Notes under the pieces: model-generated
Seen by the model: the letters and a program-made list of their open reading frames with translations, nothing else
Databases searched by the model: none
Told to the model about the DNA's origin: nothing
DNA from: Alphaproteobacteria bacterium
GTDB taxonomy: Bacteria; Pseudomonadota; Alphaproteobacteria; Micavibrionales; Micavibrionaceae
Assembly: GCA_030427385.1 (NCBI GenBank)
Contig: JAUHWR010000001.1
Coordinates: 930,001-994,000 of the forward strand
DNA: 64,000 nt
Reading direction: 5' to 3'
Translations under genes and position numbers: made by a program
In this document: piece after piece, positions 19,484-27,583 of the stretch
How the letters are laid out: the number at the start of each line of letters is the position of its first letter
Position numbering within the stretch: the first letter of the stretch is position 1

Positions 19484-20929
19484 TTATGGCTTATCTTTCA
19501 AACTCTGAAAAGCGGCTAATGCGCGTTCGCGCGCGGCCATATGATCAACCATTGGCTCCGGATAGGTTTCACCCAGAATCACGCCTGCTTTTTCTAACGT
19601 TTCTTTAGGTGCCTCCCATGGCTTGTTAAGATATTTTTGCGGAAGATCTTTTAGTTCGTGGATGTAGTGACGAATATACTCACCGTCACAATCAAATTTT
19701 TCACCTTGGGTCATGGGATTAAAAATTCGGAAATAGGGCGCGGCATCTGCGCCCGATCCTGCAATCCATTGCCATGAGGCACTATTATTTGCTAAATCCG
19801 CATCAAACAAGCAATCCCAAAACCATTTTTCCCCATAATGCCAATGACATAGCATATGTTTAACCAAAAATGACCCAACCACCATACGGCAGCGATTATG
19901 CATGTAACCCGTTTGATACAGCTCTCTCATGGCGGCATCAACGATTGGATATCCGGTTTGACCATAGCGCCAACGGTTCATTTCCTCTTCGGTTGGTTCA
20001 CGCCAGGGAAAATGATCAAATTTATCCTGCAAGTTTTTTTTAGGCAGATCAGGGAAGTGATATAGCAAGCTGTAGGAAAATTCCCGCCATGCGAGTTCCG
20101 AGCAAAAATGGTCAATATCCCGCGAGGGTATGTCATGCGCATGCGCGTAACTTTTTGCTCCATGCCATACTTGCCTTGGGGAGATATGGCCCCAATGTAA
20201 ATAAGGGGATAACCGTGAAACATGATCTTCCGCGGGATTATTGCGCCCCTCTTTATATCCTTTTAAGCCGTCCTCCAAAAATTCATTGAGCCTGTCTTGG
20301 GCACCGTCTTCGCTGATAACCCAGTCTTGAATGCTTGTCTGATGCCAATTACCTTCATCAACAGGTAATAAATCAAGATCCGTCAAATCAAGAGATAAGT
20401 TTTCTGCGTTACCATACGTTAATCGATCCGGCGCAGAACATGGCTCATTCGGCCCTCCCGATGCCAAGCATCCCTTTCGGTAGTAAGGTGAAAACACCTT
20501 ATATGGCTCTCCACTTTTGTTTTTAATCGTCCATGGTTCCCAAAGCAGCGAGCCATTAAAACTTTTGACCTCAATATCATATGATTCCAGAGATGATTTT
20601 ATGTCCTTATCACGTTGAATGCGCCAAGGCTCATAACAACGATTCCAATAAACAGCCTTCGCACCTGTCTTTTCAATAAGATCCGGAAGAATTTTTCTGG
20701 CGTCACCTTTCACCAAAACCAAATGCCCGCTGAGATCTTTGTTCAAACTATCCAGAGCATGATGCAACCAAACACGTCCCGCCGCGCCGATTTTATATTC
20801 ATCAGCATTTTCATCATCTAAAATATAAAGCGGAATTATTGATGCCCCTTGCTCATAGGCAGCCGACAGGGCAGGGTGGTCACCTCGTCTTAAATCCTGC
20901 CTAAACCAAATAATAATGGGCTCTGTCAT
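19484..20929 (-). CDS. phrB: Deoxyribodipyrimidine photolyase, class I (CPD photolyase family)
   Basis: Light-driven repair of cyclobutane pyrimidine dimers. The 481-residue product has the antenna-binding N-terminal Rossmann domain (IIIWFRQDLRRGDHPAL) and a C-terminal FAD domain with FCSELAWREFSY, GQTGYPIVDAAMREL, WMHNR-type MHNRCRMVVGSFLVKHML and DADLANNSASWQWIAGSGADAAPYFRIFNP, all typical of class I photolyases. A good ribosome binding site (GAAGGATTTT) precedes the ATG. It lies between tetR (64 bp upstream) and the FAD gene, all on the minus strand. Confidence 0.95.
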   Translation of the reverse strand: MTEPIIIWFRQDLRRGDHPALSAAYEQGASIIPLYILDDENADEYKIGAAGRVWLHHALDSLNKDLSGHLVLVKGDARKILPDLIEKTGAKAVYWNRCYEPWRIQRDKDIKSSLESYDIEVKSFNGSLLWEPWTIKNKSGEPYKVFSPYYRKGCLASGGPNEPCSAPDRLTYGNAENLSLDLTDLDLLPVDEGNWHQTSIQDWVISEDGAQDRLNEFLEDGLKGYKEGRNNPAEDHVSRLSPYLHWGHISPRQVWHGAKSYAHAHDIPSRDIDHFCSELAWREFSYSLLYHFPDLPKKNLQDKFDHFPWREPTEEEMNRWRYGQTGYPIVDAAMRELYQTGYMHNRCRMVVGSFLVKHMLCHWHYGEKWFWDCLFDADLANNSASWQWIAGSGADAAPYFRIFNPMTQGEKFDCDGEYIRHYIHELKDLPQKYLNKPWEAPKETLEKAGVILGETYPEPMVDHMAARERALAAFQSLKDKP

Positions 20930-20993
20930 AAAATCCTTCTTTGAATATTTAGAATATTTAGGACAAAAAATATTTTTTTAAAGTTTGAGCGGG

Positions 20994-21599
20994 CTATTTA
21001 GATAATTTATCCAAAAGAATAACCAAATTTTTATTATATATTTCTATACGTTGATCGATATCTGCCATTTGTCCGAAATATTCAAATGACCTGCCGCATT
21101 CGGCCATAATGCCATAAATAAACATCATAATTACGGCCGGATCGAAATCTTTAAACAAACCTTGTTTGTAAACATCTTCAACCAAACCACGCATGATCTT
21201 AATCAAATTATTATCTAAAATTTCTAAGCGTTGTTTATAAGGTATATGCGATATCCCCTCCGTCAGCATAACCACGCGAATATCGGCCTGTTTACATGAT
21301 TGGAAAAATAAATGGCAACCCTGCTTCAAAGCTTCAAAGGGGTCATCATGTTCTGCAATTTGATTACCGATATCTTCGGCAATCTCATCTGTAATTTGCT
21401 TATAGACCGCTTCAAAAATGCCCTGTTTATTGCCGTAATGATAATAAAGTGAGCCGCGTGCCATGCCTGATTCTTCAACAATCCGCTCCGTGGAGGCTTT
21501 TGCATAGCCATGCTCAATGAATTCTTTTCGCGCTATTTTTATAAAAATCTTAGATGTTTTTTCAAAGTTTTCCTTATTCGACCCTGTATTTTTACTCAT
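20994..21599 (-). CDS. TetR-family transcriptional regulator
   Basis: The 201-residue product has an N-terminal TetR helix-turn-helix (about residues 15-60: FIKIARKEFIEHGYAKASTERI, then ARGSLYYHYGNKQGIFEAVYKQI) and a helical C-terminal ligand domain. It is divergent from the VOC gene, and a palindrome between the two contains the -35 element of both promoters, so it probably represses both itself and the VOC gene. The ligand is unknown. It may also be cotranscribed with the photolyase and FAD genes downstream. Confidence 0.92.
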   Translation of the reverse strand: MSKNTGSNKENFEKTSKIFIKIARKEFIEHGYAKASTERIVEESGMARGSLYYHYGNKQGIFEAVYKQITDEIAEDIGNQIAEHDDPFEALKQGCHLFFQSCKQADIRVVMLTEGISHIPYKQRLEILDNNLIKIMRGLVEDVYKQGLFKDFDPAVIMMFIYGIMAECGRSFEYFGQMADIDQRIEIYNKNLVILLDKLSK

Positions 21600-21632
21600 A
21601 ATATCAATCTTTTAACCCCTGTTTATTGACTT

Positions 21633-21676
21633 ATTATCAGTTATTATTGACAGGGTGTCAATTACTTTGCTATATT
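21633..21676. promoter_or_regulatory. Divergent promoters with overlapping -35 elements and TetR operator palindrome
   Basis: A perfect palindrome, ATTGACAGGGTGTCAAT (21646-21662), contains TTGACA on both strands. Rightward, TTGACA (21647-21652) is followed after 18 bp by TATATT (21671-21676), toward the VOC gene. Leftward, TTGACA (21656-21661 complement) is followed after 17 bp by GATAAT (21633-21638 complement), toward tetR. A second, weaker dyad, TGACAGTAAGTCA, lies at 21682-21694. This is the classic layout for a TetR repressor blocking both promoters. Confidence 0.75.
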
Positions 21677-21718
21677 AAATTTGACAGTAAGTCAGTAAAT
21701 CAAGAAAGGACATCGATA

Positions 21719-22120
21719 ATGATCTATCAAAACCAATACCCGATTATTTGCACTGAAGACATTGCTGAAAGCGCCAATTTCTATGAGGATAATTTTGACT
21801 TCTATACCGAAGTACAAATGGATGGATATATTTTGATGCGCCATATGGAAGATAAAGAGAGATATATAGCGTTCATTGATATTAATAGTCCTATCTTGCC
21901 CCAAGAGGCAAAAAAGGTCACCAGCGGGTTAATTTTAAGCTTTCCCGTCAAAAATGTGAATGCATCATACCAACAAGCCTATTGGGAAGGATTAGAAATC
22001 CTTGGCGAGCCAAGTCCCTCAAATTGCGGGAAGCATTTTATGGTTCGTGATCCGAATGGAAATTACATAGATATTATTCAAAAGCAAGAAATTGACGAGA
22101 AATATCTTGTCGCCGCTTAA
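21719..22120 (+). CDS. VOC-family (glyoxalase/bleomycin-resistance fold) protein
   Basis: 133 residues from the ATG at 21719, chosen because AAGAAAGGA lies just upstream; a longer upstream reading has no such site. Typical single VOC module: PIICTEDIAESANFYEDNF at the start, then LILSFPVKNVNASYQQAYWEG and the closing MVRDPNGNYIDIIQ. Members bind metals and act as dioxygenases, glyoxalases or antibiotic binders; the role here is not readable. It is divergent from and probably controlled by the TetR regulator, and is followed by a terminator. Confidence 0.85.
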   Translation: MIYQNQYPIICTEDIAESANFYEDNFDFYTEVQMDGYILMRHMEDKERYIAFIDINSPILPQEAKKVTSGLILSFPVKNVNASYQQAYWEGLEILGEPSPSNCGKHFMVRDPNGNYIDIIQKQEIDEKYLVAA

Positions 22121-22152
22121 AAAGATTTCACACCCTTAGACCCTAATACCTC

Positions 22153-22179
22153 GACCTGATTTTTTCAGGTCATTTTTTT
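22153..22179 (+). terminator. Rho-independent terminator after VOC gene
   Basis: GACCTGA and TCAGGTC form a perfect 7-bp stem with a T-rich 5-nt loop, followed by ATTTTTTTG. It lies about 33 bp after the VOC stop, so the DJ-1-like gene downstream needs its own promoter. Confidence 0.85.
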
Positions 22180-22267
22180 GAAATAAACCTTGACCTTAAA
22201 GGCGGATTTGTAGCATTGTCCCTAAAATTTGTCCTGACAGCAAAAATAACAACAAAGAGGATCAACA

Positions 22268-22738
22268 ATGCAAAAACCCCTGCAAAATAAGAAAATTGCC
22301 ATTTTATGCGCTAATGGCGTCAGCGAAAGCCACATGACCGAAGTGCAAAAAGGATTAATGAAAGCGGGGGCTTTTATTCGTACCATCAGCATTGACCACG
22401 CCATTATCAATTCATGGAATGGCACAGGGTGGGGCGTTAATTTTGCGGTTGATGCTTCTCTTAATACTGCCTTAGGCGTTGATTATGATATGATCATCAT
22501 TCCGGGCGGGGAGCGTTCCATTGAAAAATTAATGAAAACGCCGCACTCTAAGCGCTTTATTTCCAGTCTGGTTCGTCTTAACCGTCCCATTGGAATCATT
22601 GAAGACGGCGTTAAGTTGTTAGAGGTTACAGAAACATCTATAGATGCAGAAAACGTGATCCTTATTGACGCGCATGAAATGTCCGTCATGGTGCAGCACT
22701 TTGCTGATCATAGCGAAGAGTTATCGGTCGCCGCGTAA
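22268..22738 (+). CDS. DJ-1/PfpI-superfamily protein lacking the nucleophilic cysteine
   Basis: The 156-residue product has the DJ-1/PfpI fold pattern: KKIAILCANGVSESHMTEV, then DYDMIIIPGGERSIEKL, and RPIGIIEDGVKLLEV where active members have a Cys-His-Gly elbow (AICHGPQLL). Here the elbow reads IEDG, so the usual catalytic cysteine and histidine are absent. It is therefore probably not a typical hydrolase, glyoxalase III or protease; a binding or regulatory role is possible. The ribosome binding site AAGAGGA precedes the ATG. It follows a terminator and precedes prfB. Confidence 0.8.
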   Translation: MQKPLQNKKIAILCANGVSESHMTEVQKGLMKAGAFIRTISIDHAIINSWNGTGWGVNFAVDASLNTALGVDYDMIIIPGGERSIEKLMKTPHSKRFISSLVRLNRPIGIIEDGVKLLEVTETSIDAENVILIDAHEMSVMVQHFADHSEELSVAA

Positions 22739-22780
22739 TCTCTTGACCTTACGCAAGAGAGGGATTAAAACCCTTTTACT

Positions 22781-23891
22781 ATGAAAGCTGAAATCCAACA
22801 GATTGTAACATCCATTCAGGAGTCTCTTGACCTCCTGAGGAGGCATCTTTGACTGGGATCAGGCGCTGTTAAGACTTCAAGAGCTTGATGCTCTAACTGA
22901 AAATCCAGACCTTTGGAATGACCCGGATCGGGCGCAAAAATTGATGCAAGAACGCACCAAATTGGATCAGGCGATACAAGCGGTTCGTGAGATTGAAACC
23001 GGCATCAATGATAATTCTGAGCTGATTGAAATGGGTGAAGAAGAGGGTGATGCCGCCATTGTTAAAGAGGCAGAAACCGCGCTTAAAGAACTTAAAGTCA
23101 TTGCCGATAAGAAACAGCTTGAAAGTTTGTTATCCGGTGAGGTTGACGGCAATAATGCGTTTTTGGAAATAAATGCCGGCGCAGGGGGCACAGAATCCTG
23201 CGACTGGGCGTCTATGCTGTACCGGATGTATATTCGTTATGCCGAATCAAAAGGTTATAAAGTTGAAGAACACGATTATCACGGCGGAGATGAGGCGGGC
23301 ATTAAATCCGCAACATTGGAAATCAAAGGGCAAGATGCCTATGGTTGGCTAAAGGGGGAGACAGGCGTACATCGTTTGGTACGAATATCCCCATTCGACA
23401 GTAACGCCAAACGCCATACCAGCTTTGTGTCTGTATATGTGTCACCTGTTATCGATAACGAAATAGATATCAAAATTGATCCTTCCGAATTACGCATTGA
23501 TACATACCGCTCACAAGGGGCGGGTGGGCAGCACGTCAATACGACAGATTCCGCCGTACGTATTACTCATGTGCCATCGGGAATTGTTGCCGCCTGTCAA
23601 AATGGGCGATCACAGCATCAAAATAAAGACATGGCGATGCAAATGCTCAAAGCCAAAATGTATGATGCCGAACTAAAAAAACGCGAAGAAGCGGCGGCGG
23701 GCGATTACGGCGAAAAAACTGACATCGGCTGGGGACATCAAATTCGCTCCTATGTCTTGCACCCCTACCAAATGGTTAAAGATTTACGCACCGAGGCCGA
23801 GACCAGTAACACCTCCGCCGTTATGGACGGCGACATCCAGCTATTTCTGGAAGCCTATCTTGCATCAAAACTGGATAAAAAAACGGAATAG
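22781..23891 (+). CDS. prfB: Peptide chain release factor 2, with programmed +1 frameshift
   Basis: RF2 recognises UGA and UAA stop codons. Translation starts at ATG 22781 ([23 protein letters not shown]), reaches an in-frame TGA at 22850, and continues in the +1 frame from GAC at 22851 ([10 protein letters not shown]...). The merged product is 369 residues and contains the SPF stop-codon recognition motif ([15 protein letters not shown]) and the GGQ motif ([16 protein letters not shown]). Without the shift only a 23-residue peptide is made, giving autoregulation by RF2 level. It follows the DJ-1-like gene by 42 bp. Confidence 0.97.
22838..22853 (+). other. prfB +1 frameshift signal
   Basis: AGG AGG CAT CTT TGA C: an internal Shine-Dalgarno (AGGAGG) three bases before the slippery CTT, then the in-frame TGA followed by C. 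This matches the spacing of the known bacterial prfB site (AGGGGG TAT CTT TGA C in E. coli). The SD is also part of the palindrome CCTCCTGAGGAGG (22831-22843). Confidence 0.96.
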
Positions 23892-23908
23892 GTTTATTCT
23901 CTTTTCCA

Positions 23909-24658
23909 ATGAAAATATTTTATTATTTACTGGCCTTAATACTGCTTTTGCCACTTACGGCACAGGCGCAAAAAGCTTCGGTAACGCCTGTACATGGTTG
24001 GCTTTTGGGGCCATCAACTTTATCTGATAGCGGACTGCAAAGTTGTATTTTATTCAATCAATTTTCCGATGGCTCCGGCTTGCGCTTTACGATACGTGAT
24101 GAAAAAGTGGAAACCATCACCGTCATTTATCGTGATAATATTTTCGATCCGGCATTAAGCAATAATTACAAAACCATTCTTGAAACGTCTGCGGCATACC
24201 GCACAGTTTTAGACGGATATGCCTATGGCGATAATACATTAACTATAACGCCGCCTGACCCTTCGGAATTCTATGGCGAATTAAAACGCAATTCTCGCTT
24301 GACCATTGCCGTACCGAAGGATCAAAGAACGTTTAATCTACGTAATCTGGCGCAAAATCTGGAACGTACCAATAAATGCGCGTTCGAAGCTCCAAAACCA
24401 CAAATCGCTTTAGATGAAACAAAGGAAGTTCGCATCTATGCCGATCTCACGCTCCCCAAAAGAATTAAGCTTACCCCGAACGATATTTGGCGTGTGCAGC
24501 GCGGTGAACGATTAAGCCAAGTTACCAAAAGATGGTCACAGCAAAGTGGCAAAGATCTTAACCTTCGTGCATCAAATGACCCAATTCTAAAGCAGGATTT
24601 TATTTATGAAGGATCCGCGGATGAAGCGCTGGAAAAGTTATTTACGTTAATTCATTGA
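23909..24658 (+). CDS. Exported protein with TcpQ/STN-like C-terminal domain
   Basis: The 249-residue product has a Sec signal peptide (MKIFYYLLALILLLPLTAQA). Residues about 25-165 form a domain that seems related to the N-terminal domain of the next gene: both have a TP-W/G start, a single early cysteine, an EFY-L segment and a closing cysteine. The last about 60 residues (NDIWRVQRGERLSQVTKRWS to YEGSADEALEKLF) resemble TcpQ-type domains found in pilus and secretion assemblies. A periplasmic or outer-membrane assembly role is inferred. It begins 17 bp after prfB. Confidence 0.72.
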   Translation: MKIFYYLLALILLLPLTAQAQKASVTPVHGWLLGPSTLSDSGLQSCILFNQFSDGSGLRFTIRDEKVETITVIYRDNIFDPALSNNYKTILETSAAYRTVLDGYAYGDNTLTITPPDPSEFYGELKRNSRLTIAVPKDQRTFNLRNLAQNLERTNKCAFEAPKPQIALDETKEVRIYADLTLPKRIKLTPNDIWRVQRGERLSQVTKRWSQQSGKDLNLRASNDPILKQDFIYEGSADEALEKLFTLIH

Positions 24659-24808
24659 ATAAATTTTTAGCTCGCCCTTAAAAACGACCAATACACCTAT
24701 AACTTGTGAATAACCTTTACAAAATCTTGTCACGCTCTTGTGATTCTATTTTTGAAAGGGGAGACTGGATAAGACGATTCTATTCTCATCTTCAAAAAGG
24801 TTACTCTG

Positions 24809-27502
24809 ATGTCCAATGTTCTGAAAAAATCTCTTCAAACAACTATTTTTACAACGGTTCTTAGCGCGGCAATTACAACCCCCTTGAGCGCATATACTAT
24901 TAATAGCGATGTCATGGAATTAAATGCGGTGACGCCATGGTCAGTGAGCCGTGCAGGGGCGGGGGCACAAGCCTATTGCACATTATCCAAAACTTTTAAA
25001 AAAGACATCATCTTAACACTCGCGGAAAACACAGATCAAAATCTGACATTTGCCATTGATTTTCAAAAGGAACGCTTTGAGTCGCAGAGCATTTATAACA
25101 TTATCCTCGCAACTGATAATGGCGACAGCCGTAGTTATGAGATCAGCCCCACAACAGGCACGGCATTTATAATCAGAGTGAAAGATGACGCAGAATTTTA
25201 TGATAATTTATGGGAGAGCGATTCTCTGCTCGTATCCGTAAATACAGAAAATTACCGCTTCAGCACCGCTGATTTCTTGACAGGTAAAAAAGATATCTCA
25301 TCATGTATCAATGTGCTTGAAGATATGAAGCCAAAACCACAAGTAAAACAAAAAGTCGCAGCGGCGCAACAACCAACTATTACCGAAGTTCCCGTACAGA
25401 GCGTTACAAAAATTGAAACAAAAGCGGCGGCAAATATTGTCCAACCACAAATTGAGGCTTTGCCCCAGCCGATGGCCGCCCCACGCACTGAAGCGGTAAG
25501 CTTTGCTGCGCAGGGATTGAGCGAAATTTCAAAGATTGCCGGTGAGGTTGAAAAACTCAAAGAAGAAAATCGCAATCTAAAACAAGCGTTAAAAACCGAG
25601 CGCGTTAGCTTTGAGACACGTATGAATGCCGTTAATGCCAATAATTCTCCTGCATCACAGGAATTAACGCAAAAGATTTCCTATCTGAATAATGAAAACA
25701 AACAATTAAAAGATCAAATTCGCAGTCAGTTACAAAATGCCAGTATTACTGCCAATTCTATGACACAAAAATTATCTGCCGAAATACAAAAACTGCGGAC
25801 AGAAAATAATTTGTTACAAACAACGCTGGAAGCAACAAAACAAAGCCAAAAAGAACAAGCGTTAAAAGTTGTCAGCGCCAATGATTATGATATTCTTCAA
25901 CAACAAAACAACGCATTAAGCGCGCAAATTCAGGTGTTAACAGCAGAAAACCTAGAGTTAAAATCTCTGGCAGATCATGTTACAAAAAATGGCGGTGCGC
26001 AGGATAAGCTGGTTCAAAATCTGACCTCTGAAAATATCCGCTTAAAATCAGAAATTAAAATTAAAGATGCCAGAATAAATGCGCTTGAAGCTTCTTTAAA
26101 AACGGCGGAAACGAATCTAAATGGGCTTCAACCTATGAAAGTGAAAATTTCCCAATTAGAGATTGAAAACGAGACGATCGCAAAAAGCTATGCTGCTTTA
26201 GAAGCGGCGGCCGGTGAGGTTACTCCTTCAAATGCGGATATGGAACTTCAAGCCATACAACAACGTTACGCAGAAAAAGAACGTGAATTAAAACGCACAA
26301 TAGAAGAAATGGAGCGCCAAAAACAAGCGGCGATTTTGGAACAAAAGCGTCTTGAAACCATGCTTTTTGACCCTGCCGTTACCGAGCAAAAGCAATTAGC
26401 GCGCCTTAATAAACTTGAGAATGAGTTAAAATTAGCGAACCAAGCCTTGGCAGAGCAACGCCAAATGCAACAAACGGGCGTACCTGTTTCCAATACGACT
26501 CAAAAATTCCTCGCAAAACCTGTCTCTGAAATGACAAATTCTGAACGTATTACCATGATGGAAATGAGTAATGAAATTCAAAAACTAAGAGATGAAATTG
26601 ACCGTTTGAGACGTGCGCCAGCTCCTGTGCCTATCGAAAAGGCAGTTATATCTGAAAAACGTATGGTCATAGAGCGCGGGCAAAGCCTTGAAACGGCAAC
26701 GCCATTTCATAAATTTAAAGAACAAGTTGACGCACAACAAAAAGAAATTAACGATGCTCAAATCGCTATGGCAAAGGCACAGGCACAAGTTGCAAATAAC
26801 AACAGCCCTGAGCCAGAAATTACGAGTTTGAAGGAAAACACCTCATCCGAGCCTGTAACATTGCAAGTTGAAGAAAATGATCTTGCGCCGGAAATTAACG
26901 TGGAAACAGCCATGCCTGCGACAAATAAACTTGAGCCTGAGATGGAACCATCAAATATTGAAACGGCAAATTATGATGACGTTATAACCATTGAAGAAAC
27001 ATTGCCCGCTCAGAATATTCCTGCCCCTCCAATGGAAAATCGCACTACGATGATTTCCTCTAATACAAAGCCAGGGGTTTTGGCTCTGCCGGATCCTGAA
27101 ATGGTAAAATTGCTACAAAAGCAGGATAAAACATTTACTGTAAAAAGTCAGGATCGCGGAACTGTCCATTGGGCATCCGACATGATCGAAGGAACCGTGA
27201 TCAGAAAGCATCTACAAGGACAAACATTTGAAACCTCCGTAGAGGATATGATTGCCAATCTAAAACAAAAGTGTCCCGCCATAATGGAAGTGGAGCCGGT
27301 TCTTCTTAGAAAAGGTAAAAGCCAAAATTTATATGCCTATGATGCCGATTGCGGCGCATCAACACTTGGGTTCATTTTCTTTTCTAAAGATGGGCAAACC
27401 ATTTCGACCATCTCTTACGGCTCTGGTAAAGATCAAAAAGCCACGTTAGATGGCAAGAGAGAAAAGCTTATCGATGCACTAATGGGATCAATGCAAAGCT
27501 AA
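24809..27502 (+). CDS. Large exported coiled-coil protein
   Basis: An 897-residue protein with a signal peptide (about residues 1-28, ending PLSAYT). Residues about 38-165 resemble the domain of the preceding gene. Residues about 240-620 are long heptad-rich coiled coil (repeated K/E/L/Q blocks such as IQKLRTENNLLQTTLEATK), followed by a Pro/Glu-rich linker. The C-terminal about 140 residues form a separate domain with two cysteines (KQKCPAIM, YDADCGAS). A periplasmic spacer or scaffold role is inferred; no named family is recognised. Confidence 0.75.
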   Translation: MSNVLKKSLQTTIFTTVLSAAITTPLSAYTINSDVMELNAVTPWSVSRAGAGAQAYCTLSKTFKKDIILTLAENTDQNLTFAIDFQKERFESQSIYNIILATDNGDSRSYEISPTTGTAFIIRVKDDAEFYDNLWESDSLLVSVNTENYRFSTADFLTGKKDISSCINVLEDMKPKPQVKQKVAAAQQPTITEVPVQSVTKIETKAAANIVQPQIEALPQPMAAPRTEAVSFAAQGLSEISKIAGEVEKLKEENRNLKQALKTERVSFETRMNAVNANNSPASQELTQKISYLNNENKQLKDQIRSQLQNASITANSMTQKLSAEIQKLRTENNLLQTTLEATKQSQKEQALKVVSANDYDILQQQNNALSAQIQVLTAENLELKSLADHVTKNGGAQDKLVQNLTSENIRLKSEIKIKDARINALEASLKTAETNLNGLQPMKVKISQLEIENETIAKSYAALEAAAGEVTPSNADMELQAIQQRYAEKERELKRTIEEMERQKQAAILEQKRLETMLFDPAVTEQKQLARLNKLENELKLANQALAEQRQMQQTGVPVSNTTQKFLAKPVSEMTNSERITMMEMSNEIQKLRDEIDRLRRAPAPVPIEKAVISEKRMVIERGQSLETATPFHKFKEQVDAQQKEINDAQIAMAKAQAQVANNNSPEPEITSLKENTSSEPVTLQVEENDLAPEINVETAMPATNKLEPEMEPSNIETANYDDVITIEETLPAQNIPAPPMENRTTMISSNTKPGVLALPDPEMVKLLQKQDKTFTVKSQDRGTVHWASDMIEGTVIRKHLQGQTFETSVEDMIANLKQKCPAIMEVEPVLLRKGKSQNLYAYDADCGASTLGFIFFSKDGQTISTISYGSGKDQKATLDGKREKLIDALMGSMQS

Positions 27503-27534
27503 TTTTTTAGCGCTAGCTATTTTATAAGTCGTTC

Positions 27535-27564
27535 CAGATCATAACGGGATATCATTATGATCTG
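27535..27564. terminator. Intergenic hairpin between convergent genes
   Basis: CAGATCATAA and TTATGATCTG form a 10-bp perfect stem with a 10-nt loop between the convergent coiled-coil and penicillin-binding protein genes. There is no T tract on either side, so termination is only a possibility. Confidence 0.35.
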
Positions 27565-27583
27565 ACTACATAATTAATGTTGT

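Noticed and set aside
22740-22759. Hairpin CTCTTG...CAAGAG between the DJ-1-like gene and prfB
   Set aside because: Six base pairs with an 8-nt loop and no T tract; too weak to call a terminator or control element on its own.
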